Position numbers and translations under genes: made by a program. Source: Novosphingobium sp. (GTDB lineage: Bacteria; Pseudomonadota; Alphaproteobacteria; Sphingomonadales; Sphingomonadaceae). Taken from it: a stretch of DNA of 10,438 bases. Where the stretch lies: the NCBI GenBank assembly GCA_027490345.1, contig JAIXYF010000093.1, positions 1-10,438 on the forward strand, given 5' to 3'. The notes beneath the pieces were generated by a model. That model had not been told where the DNA came from. It ran no database searches and saw only the letters and a program-made list of their open reading frames with translations. Below, piece by piece: positions 1-6,405 of the stretch; positions within the stretch are counted from its first letter, which is position 1, and each line of letters opens with the position of its first letter.

Positions 1-334
1 CGAAGATCGTGTCCGAAAGCGAGAGGCGGCGCAGCGCGTCCCAGCGCTTTGGCCCCGGCGCGGGATACATCTTGCGCGCAGTCGCCGTGCTGTCGAGGTA
101 TTCGCAGATCGCCTGGCTGGCAAAGATTACCTGGCCATCGTCGGTGACGAGCGTGGGCACCTTGTCCAGCGGATTGAGCGGGCTGATGTCGTAGCTGTCG
201 CCGCAATCCTCTCCCGCGTTGTTCTTGAACGGGAATGTCGCGATGCGCTCCAGCTTGTCCCAGTGTCCGCATTCATGCGCGGTCACCAGCACCTTGTGAA
301 CGAAGGTATGGAAGGGGGAATAGAAAAGCTTCAT
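1..334 (-). CDS. Glutathione S-transferase family protein, N-terminal part (runs off the left edge)
   Basis: Reading leftward from the ATG at 334, 111 residues are visible before the window ends. The protein opens MKLFYSPFHTFVHKV, a thioredoxin-fold first strand and helix typical of GSTs. Residues 59-62 are VPTL, with the cis-Pro that contacts glutathione, followed by DDG (65-67) and SQAICEYLD (73-81), the glutathione-binding helix and SxxI position. An insertion around residues 36-50 makes the N-terminal domain longer than in short GSTs. The start is supported by a GAAAGGAA Shine-Dalgarno just upstream. Known role of the family: conjugating glutathione to electrophiles, or glutathione-dependent isomerisation or ether cleavage in aromatic catabolism. 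The all-helical C-terminal domain, which sets substrate specificity, is outside the window, so the substrate cannot be named. It is divergent from the hydrolase at 431, and the shared gap carries the putative GntR operator. Confidence 0.85.
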   Translation of the reverse strand, partial: MKLFYSPFHTFVHKVLVTAHECGHWDKLERIATFPFKNNAGEDCGDSYDISPLNPLDKVPTLVTDDGQVIFASQAICEYLDSTATARKMYPAPGPKRWDALRRLSLSDTIF

Positions 335-372
335 GGCCAAATTCCTTTCGCCACATGGTTCTGCCTATTGCG

Positions 373-387
373 CGCCTTGTCAAGGCG
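373..387. promoter_or_regulatory. 15-bp palindrome in the GST/hydrolase divergent promoter region
   Basis: CGCCTTG-T-CAAGGCG is a perfect inverted repeat of 7 bp with a one-base centre. It lies in the 96-bp gap between the divergent GST and isochorismatase-family genes, 12 bp from the GntR-type operator. It contains TTGTCA, which could act as a -35 element. A related but shorter palindrome (GGCCTT-G-AAGGCC) lies in the 4212-4309 gap. It may be a second protein-binding site or a promoter-proximal element; the role is inferred only. Confidence 0.35.
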
Positions 388-396
388 GTGTTAGGG

Positions 397-412
397 AAAG
401 GTCCGGACCAAT
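397..412 (+). promoter_or_regulatory. Putative GntR/UTRA operator, copy 1
   Basis: AAAGGTCCGGACCAAT contains the perfect 10-bp palindrome GGTCCGGACC (400-409). Near-identical copies occur at 4280-4295 and 7191-7206, each in a divergent intergenic region, one of them beside the gntR gene. The GT-C-CG-G-AC core fits the GT-N-TA-N-AC type layout described for HutC-subfamily GntR operators, except for the central pair. The element ends one base before the Shine-Dalgarno GAAGGAG (414-420) of the gene at 431, so a bound protein would sit at or just downstream of the transcription start, which favours repression. Binding by the GntR protein encoded here is inference. Confidence 0.75.
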
Positions 413-430
413 CGAAGGAGCCTCTGCGCG

Positions 431-1102
431 ATGTCGAGCTATGTTGAAGGCTTCACTGCCCCTGTCATTATGAGCGCGCGCACCACCGCGCTGGTGGTGG
501 TGGACATGCAATATGCCAGCGGCAGCCGCGAACACGGGCTCGGCGCGCTGCTGGCCCGCCAGGGCACGCTGGATAGCGCCGCCTACCGCTTCGATCGGAT
601 CAATGCGCTGCTCATCCCCAATATCGGCCGGATGCTGGCCGCGTTCCGCGCCAACGGCACGCATATCGTGCACGTGACGGTGGGCAGCGAACGGGCAGAC
701 TTCAGCGATGCGCCGCGCCACATGCGCCCGTTTTTCGAGGGCACCAACAACCACGCCGGCACGCGCGAGCACGAGATCGTCGATGCGCTGAAGCCGCTGC
801 CGGGCGAACCGGTGTTCAACAAGGTGACGATGGGCGCGTTCGCCTCCACCGGGATCGGCGCGCACCTCACGTCTCAGGGCATCCGCGAGATCATCGTGAC
901 CGGGGTTTCCACCAACAACTGCGTGGGCATGACCGGGCAGGAAGCCGCCGACCGGGGCTTTGGCGTGGTGCTGGCATCCGATGCATCGGGCACATGCAGC
1001 GATTTGATGCAGGATGCCTATGAAAACACGTTCCGCCGCCTGTGGGGCCGGGTGGCCACCACAGGCGAGATCATTGCAGAAATCGAACAGACCGCCGCAT
1101 AA
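431..1102 (+). CDS. Isochorismatase-family cysteine hydrolase (amidohydrolase type)
   Basis: This 223-residue protein has the Rossmann-like fold of the isochorismatase/N-carbamoylsarcosine amidase superfamily. The catalytic triad is visible: Asp25 in ALVVVDMQ, Lys131 in FNKVTMGAF and the nucleophile Cys164 in VSTNNCVGMTG. The V-S bond at 159-160 is at the usual cis-peptide position. Having the Cys marks it as an amide or carbamoyl hydrolase rather than a true isochorismatase, where Cys is not required. The length is normal for the family. The start is fixed by GAAGGAG at 414-420, ten bases upstream. It is first in a plus-strand operon with a 2OG dioxygenase 20 bases downstream, and the operator at 397-412 abuts its ribosome-binding site. 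It probably hydrolyses an amide, ureido or similar C-N bond in a catabolic intermediate. The substrate is not predictable here: maleamate, biuret and carbamoylsarcosine enzymes all belong to this family. Confidence 0.88.
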   Translation: MSSYVEGFTAPVIMSARTTALVVVDMQYASGSREHGLGALLARQGTLDSAAYRFDRINALLIPNIGRMLAAFRANGTHIVHVTVGSERADFSDAPRHMRPFFEGTNNHAGTREHEIVDALKPLPGEPVFNKVTMGAFASTGIGAHLTSQGIREIIVTGVSTNNCVGMTGQEAADRGFGVVLASDASGTCSDLMQDAYENTFRRLWGRVATTGEIIAEIEQTAA

Positions 1103-1122
1103 GCGGGCGTAAGGGGCAGGAC

Positions 1123-1980
1123 ATGGTAGCAAAGTCACTCGAAGTCAGGCCGCTGGCGGAAACCTTCGGCGCCGAAGTGGTCGGCGTGCAGCTCTCGCGC
1201 GATATGGACGCGGATACCTTCAACGAGATCAAGGCGCTCTGGCTGCGCTATGAAGTGCTGCTGTTTCGAGATCAGCAAGTCGAAAAGGAAGACCTGATCG
1301 GTTTCAGCGGCCGGATCGGCCCGCTGGAAATCCATTTGCGCGAGGAATGGCTGAGCAAGACTCATCCCGAGCTGCTGCAGATCACCAATATCCGCGAAGA
1401 CGGCAAGCCGACCGGCGCGCTGGCTGATGGCGAAGTGGGCTGGCATTTTGACCAGATCTATCTGCCCAAGCCCGCGATTGCCTCGCTGCTGTTTTCTGTG
1501 AAGATCCCGCCGGCGGGCGGCGGCACGCACTTTGCCGATATGACCGCCGCCTATGCGCGGCTGCCGCGTCATCTTAAGGACGTGGTCGATGGGCGCACTG
1601 CGGTGCAGTCCTATGTCGCGTTCAACCAGATGTATTCAACCGATACGAACGCGAAGCAGAAGAACCTCACGCCCGATATCGCGCATCCGCTGGTGCGCAC
1701 CCATCCCTATAGCGGGCGGCGCGCGCTTTATGTCTGCCCCGGCATGACGATCCGCATCAACGGCCTGCCCGATGATGAAAGCCGCGCGGTGCTGGACGAA
1801 CTGTTTGCTTGGACCGCGCGCGAGGAATTCATCTATCGCCACGATTGGCGCGTGAGCGATGCGGTGTTGTGGGATAACGCCTGCACCATGCACCGGCGCG
1901 ATGACTTTGACGGGGAGCACGAACGCCTGATGCTGCGCACCACGATCCTGCCCCAGCCAGACCGCGCGATTCCGTTCTGA
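1123..1980 (+). CDS. TauD/TfdA-family Fe(II)/2-oxoglutarate-dependent dioxygenase
   Basis: This 285-residue protein has length and motifs typical of the TauD/TfdA family, which couples decarboxylation of 2-oxoglutarate to hydroxylation of a substrate. The hydroxylated carbon often carries a heteroatom, so the outcome can be C-O, C-N or C-S cleavage. The iron triad is complete: His108 and Asp110 in GWHFDQIYL, and His257 in NACTMHRRD. Arg268 and Arg272 near the C-terminus (HERLMLRTT) are placed to bind the 2OG carboxylate, and Thr135 in GGGTHFADM is at the usual 2OG-contact position. The start is ATG 1123, with AAGGGGCAGG at 1111-1120 ahead of it. An in-frame ATG at 1042 lies inside the upstream gene and would add 27 unrelated residues. 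It sits 20 bases after the hydrolase and overlaps the next gene by one base, so the three are likely co-transcribed. The substrate is unknown; taurine, 2,4-D and alkyl sulfates are examples in the family, not predictions. Confidence 0.9.
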   Translation: MVAKSLEVRPLAETFGAEVVGVQLSRDMDADTFNEIKALWLRYEVLLFRDQQVEKEDLIGFSGRIGPLEIHLREEWLSKTHPELLQITNIREDGKPTGALADGEVGWHFDQIYLPKPAIASLLFSVKIPPAGGGTHFADMTAAYARLPRHLKDVVDGRTAVQSYVAFNQMYSTDTNAKQKNLTPDIAHPLVRTHPYSGRRALYVCPGMTIRINGLPDDESRAVLDELFAWTAREEFIYRHDWRVSDAVLWDNACTMHRRDDFDGEHERLMLRTTILPQPDRAIPF

Positions 1981-2630
1981 TGAGCTCATCAGTGCCGCCG
2001 CCCATGCCGCCTCTGGTCTGGTATTTCGATGTGATCTCGCCGTTTGCGGCGCTGGCCATTCCGGACATGGAAGCGCTGTGCGCAGAGCGCGAAGTGAAGT
2101 TCCGCCCGGTGCTGTTTGCCGGTTTGCTCAAGGCGTTCGGCCACCTCGGTCCGGCGGAAATCCCCGCCAAGCGCAAGCAGACCTATCGCATCGTGCAGTG
2201 GATTGCGGACGAGCGCGGCATTCCGTTTCGCGCGCCGCCTGCGCACCCGTTCAATCCGCTGGCGCTGCTGCGGCTGCTGTGCGTGTGCAACCTCAGCGTT
2301 GCCGATGCGGCAGCCGCCTTCCGGCTGGTGTGGGGCGAGGGGCGCGATCCGCAAAGCCCGGAAACGGCTGCGGCGCTGGCCGATGCGCTGGGCGTGCCGG
2401 TGGATGCAGGCAGCGATCCGGCGGTGAAAGACCGGCTGCGCGCCAACACCGAAGCGGCGGTGGCGGCAGGCGTCTATGGCGTGCCCACGCTGGCCATCGG
2501 CGAAGAGCTGTTCTGGGGCCTCGATGCCATGCCGATGGCGCGTGCTTATCTGGCCGATCCCGCCCTGTTTGCAAGCGGCGAAATGGCGCGGGTTTCCAAT
2601 ATGCCGATGGCGGTAGAGCGCCCGCGTTAG
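1980..2630 (+). CDS. DsbA-fold 2-hydroxychromene-2-carboxylate isomerase-like protein (kappa-GST type)
   Basis: This 216-residue protein belongs to the DsbA/kappa-GST superfamily. The N-terminal strand YFDVISPFAALA carries Ser20 at the position of the catalytic Ser in 2-hydroxychromene-2-carboxylate (HCCA) isomerases, where DsbA would have its CxxC. The C-terminal GVYGVPTLAIG (164-174) supplies the cis-Pro loop, followed by the FWGLDAM segment common in HCCA isomerases. Family members use glutathione to isomerise intermediates of naphthalene-type degradation; others act on unrelated substrates. Its ATG overlaps the dioxygenase TGA by one base (TGATG) and no good Shine-Dalgarno is visible, so translation is probably coupled. 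It is the last gene of the operon and is followed by hairpins at 2652-2695. Together with the GST at the left edge it hints at glutathione chemistry in the pathway. The exact reaction is not certain. Confidence 0.85.
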   Translation: MSSSVPPPMPPLVWYFDVISPFAALAIPDMEALCAEREVKFRPVLFAGLLKAFGHLGPAEIPAKRKQTYRIVQWIADERGIPFRAPPAHPFNPLALLRLLCVCNLSVADAAAAFRLVWGEGRDPQSPETAAALADALGVPVDAGSDPAVKDRLRANTEAAVAAGVYGVPTLAIGEELFWGLDAMPMARAYLADPALFASGEMARVSNMPMAVERPR

Positions 2631-2651
2631 AGTTTGTTCCGCTCACGCGGG

Positions 2652-2695
2652 GGAGCGGGCCGCTGCCGCTCCTGTTTCAGCTAGGCTGAAACAGG
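2652..2695. terminator. Tandem hairpins between convergent genes, probable bidirectional terminator
   Basis: Two inverted repeats overlap by two bases in the 78-bp gap between the operon end (2630) and the convergent gene (2709). The first is GGAGCGG (2652-2658) with CCGCTCC (2666-2672) around a 7-base loop. The second is CCTGTTTCAGC (2671-2681) with GCTGAAACAGG (2685-2695), a perfect 11-bp stem around the loop TAG. Neither is followed by a clear T-run, so intrinsic termination is uncertain. Position and symmetry favour a bidirectional terminator or transcript-end stabiliser. Confidence 0.6.
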
Positions 2696-2708
2696 GCAAG
2701 CCATTCCT

Positions 2709-4211
2709 CTATTCCGCACAGCCTTTCGCGCAGCACCGGCCCGGCTGCTTGTCGCGCGCGGGGCCTTTGCCCAGATCGAGCGCGCCGCGATCAAGCAGCG
2801 CCTGCACCAGATCCTTGCGGTCCTGCACCGGATAGTTGCGCAGGATTTCCATCTTCATCGCCTCGGGCGAGCCACCGCCGTGCAGGCTGATCACCGAATA
2901 CCAGCCGCCAGTTTCCGAAGCGGTGAGGTCCTCGATGAACCGCGCGACATTGGCGCGGTGGGCATAAGGCACATCGGGCCGCCCGCGCAGCAGTGCCTCG
3001 ATCATCGGGGCGGTGGCGGGGTTGTGGTCTTCCTCGGGGCTGGGCAGGCCTACGATCAACCCGCCCGAAACCTCGTGCGCGATGCGATGCATGTCATAGA
3101 TCTGGTTGGCCAGCAGCAGCTTGCCGATATTGGAGTAAATCTGCTCCGGGCGGAAATTGCCCGCCTCGTCCTCTTCGCCAAAGGTGGAAGCCGCCACCCC
3201 GCAGGCATAGAAGCCCTCGGTGATCTTGATCAGTTCGACCATCTTGTCCTTGAGGTGGGAAATCCGGTCCAGCTCCAGCCCGTTGGCGTCCATCATCATG
3301 GCGCCCGCGCCGATCAACAGATCGCCAAAACCCGCGCGCGCGCCGATGCAGCTGTGCCGGTGGTGCGAGGCATAGTTGGTGGTCATCAGGTGCGCTTCTT
3401 CGGTTTCCCCATCGATGAACACGCGGTCCCACGGCACGAACACGTCATCGAAATGGATCGCCGCAACCGACTGCGCGAACTTGGCGCTGAACTTGGCCGC
3501 CGCATTCCCCGGGCGGCCTGCCGGGCGCGAGACCACGGTGATCCCCGGCGCATCGATCGGCACCGCGCAGGCCACTGCGAAATCCCGGTCTTCGGGGCGC
3601 ATCCGGCGGCAGGGCAGGACAAGGAACTCGTGCATGTACGGACCGCCGGTCACGATGGCCTTGACCCCGGCGATCACGATCCCGTCCGCACGCCGCTCGC
3701 GCACATGGACGTAGGACAGCGGCTCTGCCTGCTCTGACGGGCGCTTGGAACGGTCGCCCTTGCCGTCCGTCATCGCGATGCCGATGGAAAGATCGTTCGC
3801 CTGCGCGTGGGTGATATAGGCCTTCAGCCGATCATGGCTTTCGCCGCCGGTGCGCTGCGTGATCCGCCAGGTCGCTTCCCACAGGCCGTTGAAGGCATCA
3901 TGCGTCAGATAGCGCTGGGTGCAGCCGCCATACTGGCATGTGAGGCGCACGGCTTCGAGCTTGTCGAGCAGATCCTCGCGGCTGCGATTTATCGCCAAAA
4001 AGCGGTTTACCGGGGCGCCTGCCAGCCCGGTCGTCGTCATCACCTTGGCGGATTCGGGCAGCAGCGCGAAATCATAAGTGAGGCCGACGGCATTGATCCC
4101 CGGCTCCAGCCGTGGCTCGTCCGCGACCGATGCAACAAGATCACCGCCGACATAGACGCGCGGGGCAAGGCTGCGCAGCGATTCGCGATAGGCTTCGGCA
4201 GACATCAGCAC
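2709..4211 (-). CDS. 4-hydroxybutyryl-CoA dehydratase (AbfD)/HpaB-fold flavoenzyme lacking a complete Fe-S ligand set
   Basis: This 500-residue protein has the size and layout of the 4-hydroxyphenylacetate 3-hydroxylase (HpaB)/4-hydroxybutyryl-CoA dehydratase (AbfD) family, an acyl-CoA dehydrogenase-like fold binding FAD. AbfD-like stretches include MTDGKGDRSKRPSEQ (147-161), YVHVRERRADGIVI (167-180) and HHRHSCIGARAGFGDLLIGA (283-302). AbfD holds a [4Fe-4S] cluster by Cys99, Cys103, His292 and Cys299 (remembered residues). By motif spacing these align with Cys97, Tyr101, His284 and Ala291, so two ligands are missing and the radical dehydratase reaction is unlikely. It may be a flavin monooxygenase or oxidase acting on an aromatic or a CoA thioester, but no flavin reductase partner is in the window. 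The C-terminus ends in a Cys-rich GRCCAKGCAE tail. The start is taken as GTG 4211, eight bases after AGAGGAA; an ATG at 4205 is the alternative. It is divergent from the CoA-transferase and shares its operator region. Confidence 0.8.
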   Translation of the reverse strand: MLMSAEAYRESLRSLAPRVYVGGDLVASVADEPRLEPGINAVGLTYDFALLPESAKVMTTTGLAGAPVNRFLAINRSREDLLDKLEAVRLTCQYGGCTQRYLTHDAFNGLWEATWRITQRTGGESHDRLKAYITHAQANDLSIGIAMTDGKGDRSKRPSEQAEPLSYVHVRERRADGIVIAGVKAIVTGGPYMHEFLVLPCRRMRPEDRDFAVACAVPIDAPGITVVSRPAGRPGNAAAKFSAKFAQSVAAIHFDDVFVPWDRVFIDGETEEAHLMTTNYASHHRHSCIGARAGFGDLLIGAGAMMMDANGLELDRISHLKDKMVELIKITEGFYACGVAASTFGEEDEAGNFRPEQIYSNIGKLLLANQIYDMHRIAHEVSGGLIVGLPSPEEDHNPATAPMIEALLRGRPDVPYAHRANVARFIEDLTASETGGWYSVISLHGGGSPEAMKMEILRNYPVQDRKDLVQALLDRGALDLGKGPARDKQPGRCCAKGCAE

Positions 4212-4219
4212 GGCGCGGG

Positions 4220-4226
4220 TTCCTCT
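4220..4226 (-). promoter_or_regulatory. Shine-Dalgarno that favours the GTG start at 4211
   Basis: AGAGGAA on the minus strand lies 8 bases before GTG 4211 but 14 bases before the in-frame ATG at 4205. The spacing supports the GTG as the start of the AbfD/HpaB-like gene. Confidence 0.5.
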
Positions 4227-4242
4227 GGCTTATCGAACATTC

Positions 4243-4255
4243 GGCCTTGAAGGCC
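4243..4255. promoter_or_regulatory. 13-bp palindrome in the flavoenzyme/CoA-transferase divergent region
   Basis: GGCCTT-G-AAGGCC is a perfect inverted repeat of 6 bp with a one-base centre, 24 bp before the GntR-type element. It includes TTGAAG (4247-4252), a possible -35 for the CoA-transferase with a weak TACGCG 17 bases on. It resembles the CGCCTTG-T-CAAGGCG palindrome at 373-387. The role is inferred only. Confidence 0.3.
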
Positions 4256-4279
4256 TCCCACCATTCCCTTACGCGGGAA

Positions 4280-4295
4280 AAAGGTCTGGACCAAT
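4280..4295 (+). promoter_or_regulatory. Putative GntR/UTRA operator, copy 2
   Basis: AAAGGTCTGGACCAAT matches copy 1 (397-412) at 15 of 16 positions. Its palindromic part is TGGTC-type half-sites around a two-base centre, GGTC-TG-GACC. As in copy 1 it ends directly before the ribosome-binding site of the plus-strand gene. A bound regulator would therefore cover the likely transcription or translation start of the CoA-transferase. Binding by the local GntR protein is inferred. Confidence 0.75.
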
Positions 4296-4301
4296 AGAAA
4301 G
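4296..4301 (+). promoter_or_regulatory. Shine-Dalgarno that favours ATG 4310 over GTG 4301
   Basis: AGAAAG sits 8 bases before ATG 4310 and overlaps the alternative GTG at 4301, which has no other ribosome-binding site. It aligns with CGAAGGAG following operator copy 1, so both genes share an operator-then-SD arrangement. Confidence 0.5.
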
Positions 4302-4309
4302 TGTATGAG

Positions 4310-5494
4310 ATGAGCGGCGAAAATCAGCCTTCCGAAGGTCTGGCACCGGGCGCGTTTGATGGCCTCAAGGTGCTTGATCTCGCGACGTTCATCGCAGGGC
4401 CTTATTGCGCCACATATCTGGCCGAGTTCGGCGCCGATGTGGTCAAGGTCGAACTGGCCGGCAGCGGCGATCCGGTGCGCAAGTTCGGCACGCCGACCGA
4501 AGCGGGCGACACGCTCGTCTGGCTGAGCGAGGGGCGTAACAAGCGCTCGATCGAACTCGACTTGCGGACCCCCGAAGGCGCGGAAACCTTGCGCCAACTG
4601 GCGGCCAAGGCCGATGTGCTGGTGGAAAACTTCCAGCCTGGCACGCTGGAGCGCTGGGGGCTTGGCCCCGATGTGCTGCAGGCGATCAACCCGCGGCTGA
4701 TCATCGCCCGCGTCACCGCCTACGGTCAGACCGGGCCTTACAGCGACCGCCCCGGTTTCGGCCGTATCGCCAATGCGTTCAGCGGCATTTCCTATTTGTG
4801 CGGAGAGCCCGGTTCGCCGCCCGCCTCCCCCGGCACAGCTACGCTTTCGGACTATCTCACAGGTGTTTACGCTGCGCTGGGCGTGCTGACCGCGTTGCAT
4901 GTGCGGCAGACGACCGGGCGCGGGCAGATCATCGATCTCGGCCTGTATGAAGGCACGTTCCGCCTGCTTGATGAACTGGCGCCTGCCTATGCGCGCAGCG
5001 GCTTTGTGCGCGAGCGGATGGGCGCGGGCACGGTCAACGCCGTGCCGCATAGCCACTATCCTTGCCGGGACGGCAAGTGGGTGGCGATTGCCTGCACCAA
5101 CGACAAGATCTTCGGCCGCCTTACCGCGATCATGGACCGGATGGATGTGACCGGCGATGGCATCTACGGCTCGATCACCAAGCGTGAGGCTCGCCGCGCC
5201 GAAGTGGACGCCTTTGTCAGCCACTGGACCAGCGGGATGACCCGCGATGAAGTGCTGGCTGCGTGCGAGGCAGGGCAGGTTCCCTGCGGCCCGGTCTATG
5301 GCATCGACGAAATCTTTGCCGATCCGCAATATGCTGCGCGCGAGAATCTGGTGCGCGTGCAGGATGAGCGCGCGGGCGAGCTGGTGCTGCCCGCCGTGTG
5401 CCCCCGCCTCAGCGAAACGCCTGGCAGCATCCGCTGGGCCGGGCGCGCGCTGGGGGCAGACAGCGCAGCGATTCTGGCAGACTGGCTGGGTTAG
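4310..5494 (+). CDS. CaiB/BaiF (class III) CoA-transferase family protein
   Basis: This 394-residue protein is of usual length for family III CoA-transferases, which move CoA from one acyl-CoA to another carboxylic acid through an aspartyl-CoA anhydride. The N-terminal Rossmann-type region shows LKVLDLATFIAGPYCATYLA and GADVVKVE, the classic opening of the family, and ENFQPGTLERWGL is also well conserved. The catalytic Asp is Asp181 in LSDYLTGVYAALG. A C-terminal SHYPCRDGKWVAIA block gives the second half of the intertwined fold. The start is chosen at ATG 4310 with AGAAAG upstream; GTG 4301 would add three residues. It is divergent from the AbfD/HpaB-like gene and under operator copy 2, so it probably activates an acid made earlier in the pathway, giving the CoA thioester for the neighbouring lyase or flavoenzyme. 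Its stop codon overlaps the convergent lyase gene by four bases. The substrate pair is unknown. Confidence 0.92.
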   Translation: MSGENQPSEGLAPGAFDGLKVLDLATFIAGPYCATYLAEFGADVVKVELAGSGDPVRKFGTPTEAGDTLVWLSEGRNKRSIELDLRTPEGAETLRQLAAKADVLVENFQPGTLERWGLGPDVLQAINPRLIIARVTAYGQTGPYSDRPGFGRIANAFSGISYLCGEPGSPPASPGTATLSDYLTGVYAALGVLTALHVRQTTGRGQIIDLGLYEGTFRLLDELAPAYARSGFVRERMGAGTVNAVPHSHYPCRDGKWVAIACTNDKIFGRLTAIMDRMDVTGDGIYGSITKREARRAEVDAFVSHWTSGMTRDEVLAACEAGQVPCGPVYGIDEIFADPQYAARENLVRVQDERAGELVLPAVCPRLSETPGSIRWAGRALGADSAAILADWLG

Positions 5495-6405
5495 AGGCGG
5501 GCGGCCAGCGCCAAGACCTGTTGTGCCTTCTCGACAATCGGATAATCGACGAAGTAGCCATCAACCTTGATCGAGGCGGAGCCTGCGTTCTCAGCCGCGT
5601 TGAAGGCATCAACGATCTTTTGCGCCCGCGCGATTTCCTTTTCGCTGGGCATGAATGAGCTGTTGGTCAGCGCCACTTGCGCCGGATGAATCAGCAGCTT
5701 GCCCTGAAACCCGAACTTCACGCCGGTGACGACCGACGCGGCAAAGCTCTCCTCGTCCGCCAGATCGATGTGCACCGTGTCAATCGGCGCTTCCAGCCCG
5801 CCGACGCGTGAGGCGAGCACCAGTCGCCCGCGCGCATAGGCCAGTTCGGCCTCGTCCGCGCTCCACTTCATTCGCATGTCACGCGTGAAATCGCCCGCGC
5901 CGAACGAGATGCGCTTGATCCGGGTGCCTGCGGCGATGATCGCATCGAGGGCGTGGAGGCCAGCGCCAGTTTCGATGATCGGCATCAGGTCGATTCCGCC
6001 AATTGGCAACCCGCGCTCGCGCTCGAACTGGGCAATCAGCCAGTCTATCAGCACGATTTCTTCGGGCTTCTCGATCTTGGGCGCCACGATCCCATCCAGC
6101 CAAGGGCCGATCACGCCATCAAGATCGCGCAGGCACCATTCGGTGTCCGCCGCGTTGATCCGCACATAGCCAAGGCATTGGCGCGGGGCGGAAAGGGCGG
6201 TCACGGCGGTCGCCCGGCTGGCGGCCTTTTCGGATGCTGCGCAAGCGTCTTCCAGATCCAGAATCACCGCGTCCGCGCCGCTGGCGAACACTTTCTCCAC
6301 TTTGCGGGGGTGATTGGCGGGCGCGAACAGGAAGCTGCGGATCGGGGTGGGGGCCATCGATGGCCCGCCTTTGATCTGCGCCATGGTGGTGAACTGTTCT
6401 GTCAT
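5491..6405 (-). CDS. HpcH/HpaI aldolase / CitE-like citrate lyase beta-type C-C lyase
   Basis: This 304-residue TIM-barrel protein of the CitE/malyl-CoA lyase family cleaves or forms C-C bonds next to a CoA thioester with Mg2+. Visible family motifs are FLFAPANHPRKVEKVF (25-40), AVILDLEDA (46-54), Arg82 in YVRINA, Glu145 in MPIIETG and Asp172 in SFGAGDFTRD, the last two being the metal ligands, and QGKLLIHPAQV near residue 234. The real start is taken as ATG 6405: it overlaps the gntR stop by four bases (ATGA) with GAAGGAAG about 12 bases upstream. The longer open frame to 6795 only reads through gntR in another frame. Translation is therefore coupled to gntR, an unusual case of a regulator sharing a transcript with a pathway enzyme. 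The CoA-transferase converging on it probably makes the thioester that this enzyme cleaves, for example a malyl-CoA-like hydroxyacyl-CoA. The substrate is inferred, not shown. Confidence 0.88.
   Translation of the reverse strand: MTEQFTTMAQIKGGPSMAPTPIRSFLFAPANHPRKVEKVFASGADAVILDLEDACAASEKAASRATAVTALSAPRQCLGYVRINAADTEWCLRDLDGVIGPWLDGIVAPKIEKPEEIVLIDWLIAQFERERGLPIGGIDLMPIIETGAGLHALDAIIAAGTRIKRISFGAGDFTRDMRMKWSADEAELAYARGRLVLASRVGGLEAPIDTVHIDLADEESFAASVVTGVKFGFQGKLLIHPAQVALTNSSFMPSEKEIARAQKIVDAFNAAENAGSASIKVDGYFVDYPIVEKAQQVLALAARL

Noticed and set aside
1042..1122. Upstream start for the TauD-type dioxygenase
   Set aside because: It would add 27 Arg/Gly-rich residues overlapping the upstream gene. 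ATG 1123 has a good SD and matches family length.
380..1138. Minus-strand open frame (252 codons) opposite the isochorismatase-family gene
   Set aside because: No family motif, and it covers the promoter, operator and real gene on the other strand.
2709..4211. Functional 4-hydroxybutyryl-CoA dehydratase
   Set aside because: Two of the four cluster ligands are replaced by Tyr and Ala.
4724..4732. GGTC-A-GACC, an operator-like sequence inside the CoA-transferase
   Set aside because: The half-sites have one base between them instead of two, it lacks the AAT flank and it lies deep in coding DNA.
4205..5329. Long minus-strand open frame (374 codons) opposite the CoA-transferase
   Set aside because: It is rich in His, Arg, Gly and Ala with no recognisable motif, and lies wholly antisense to a clear CaiB-family gene. 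It is a typical high-GC shadow frame.
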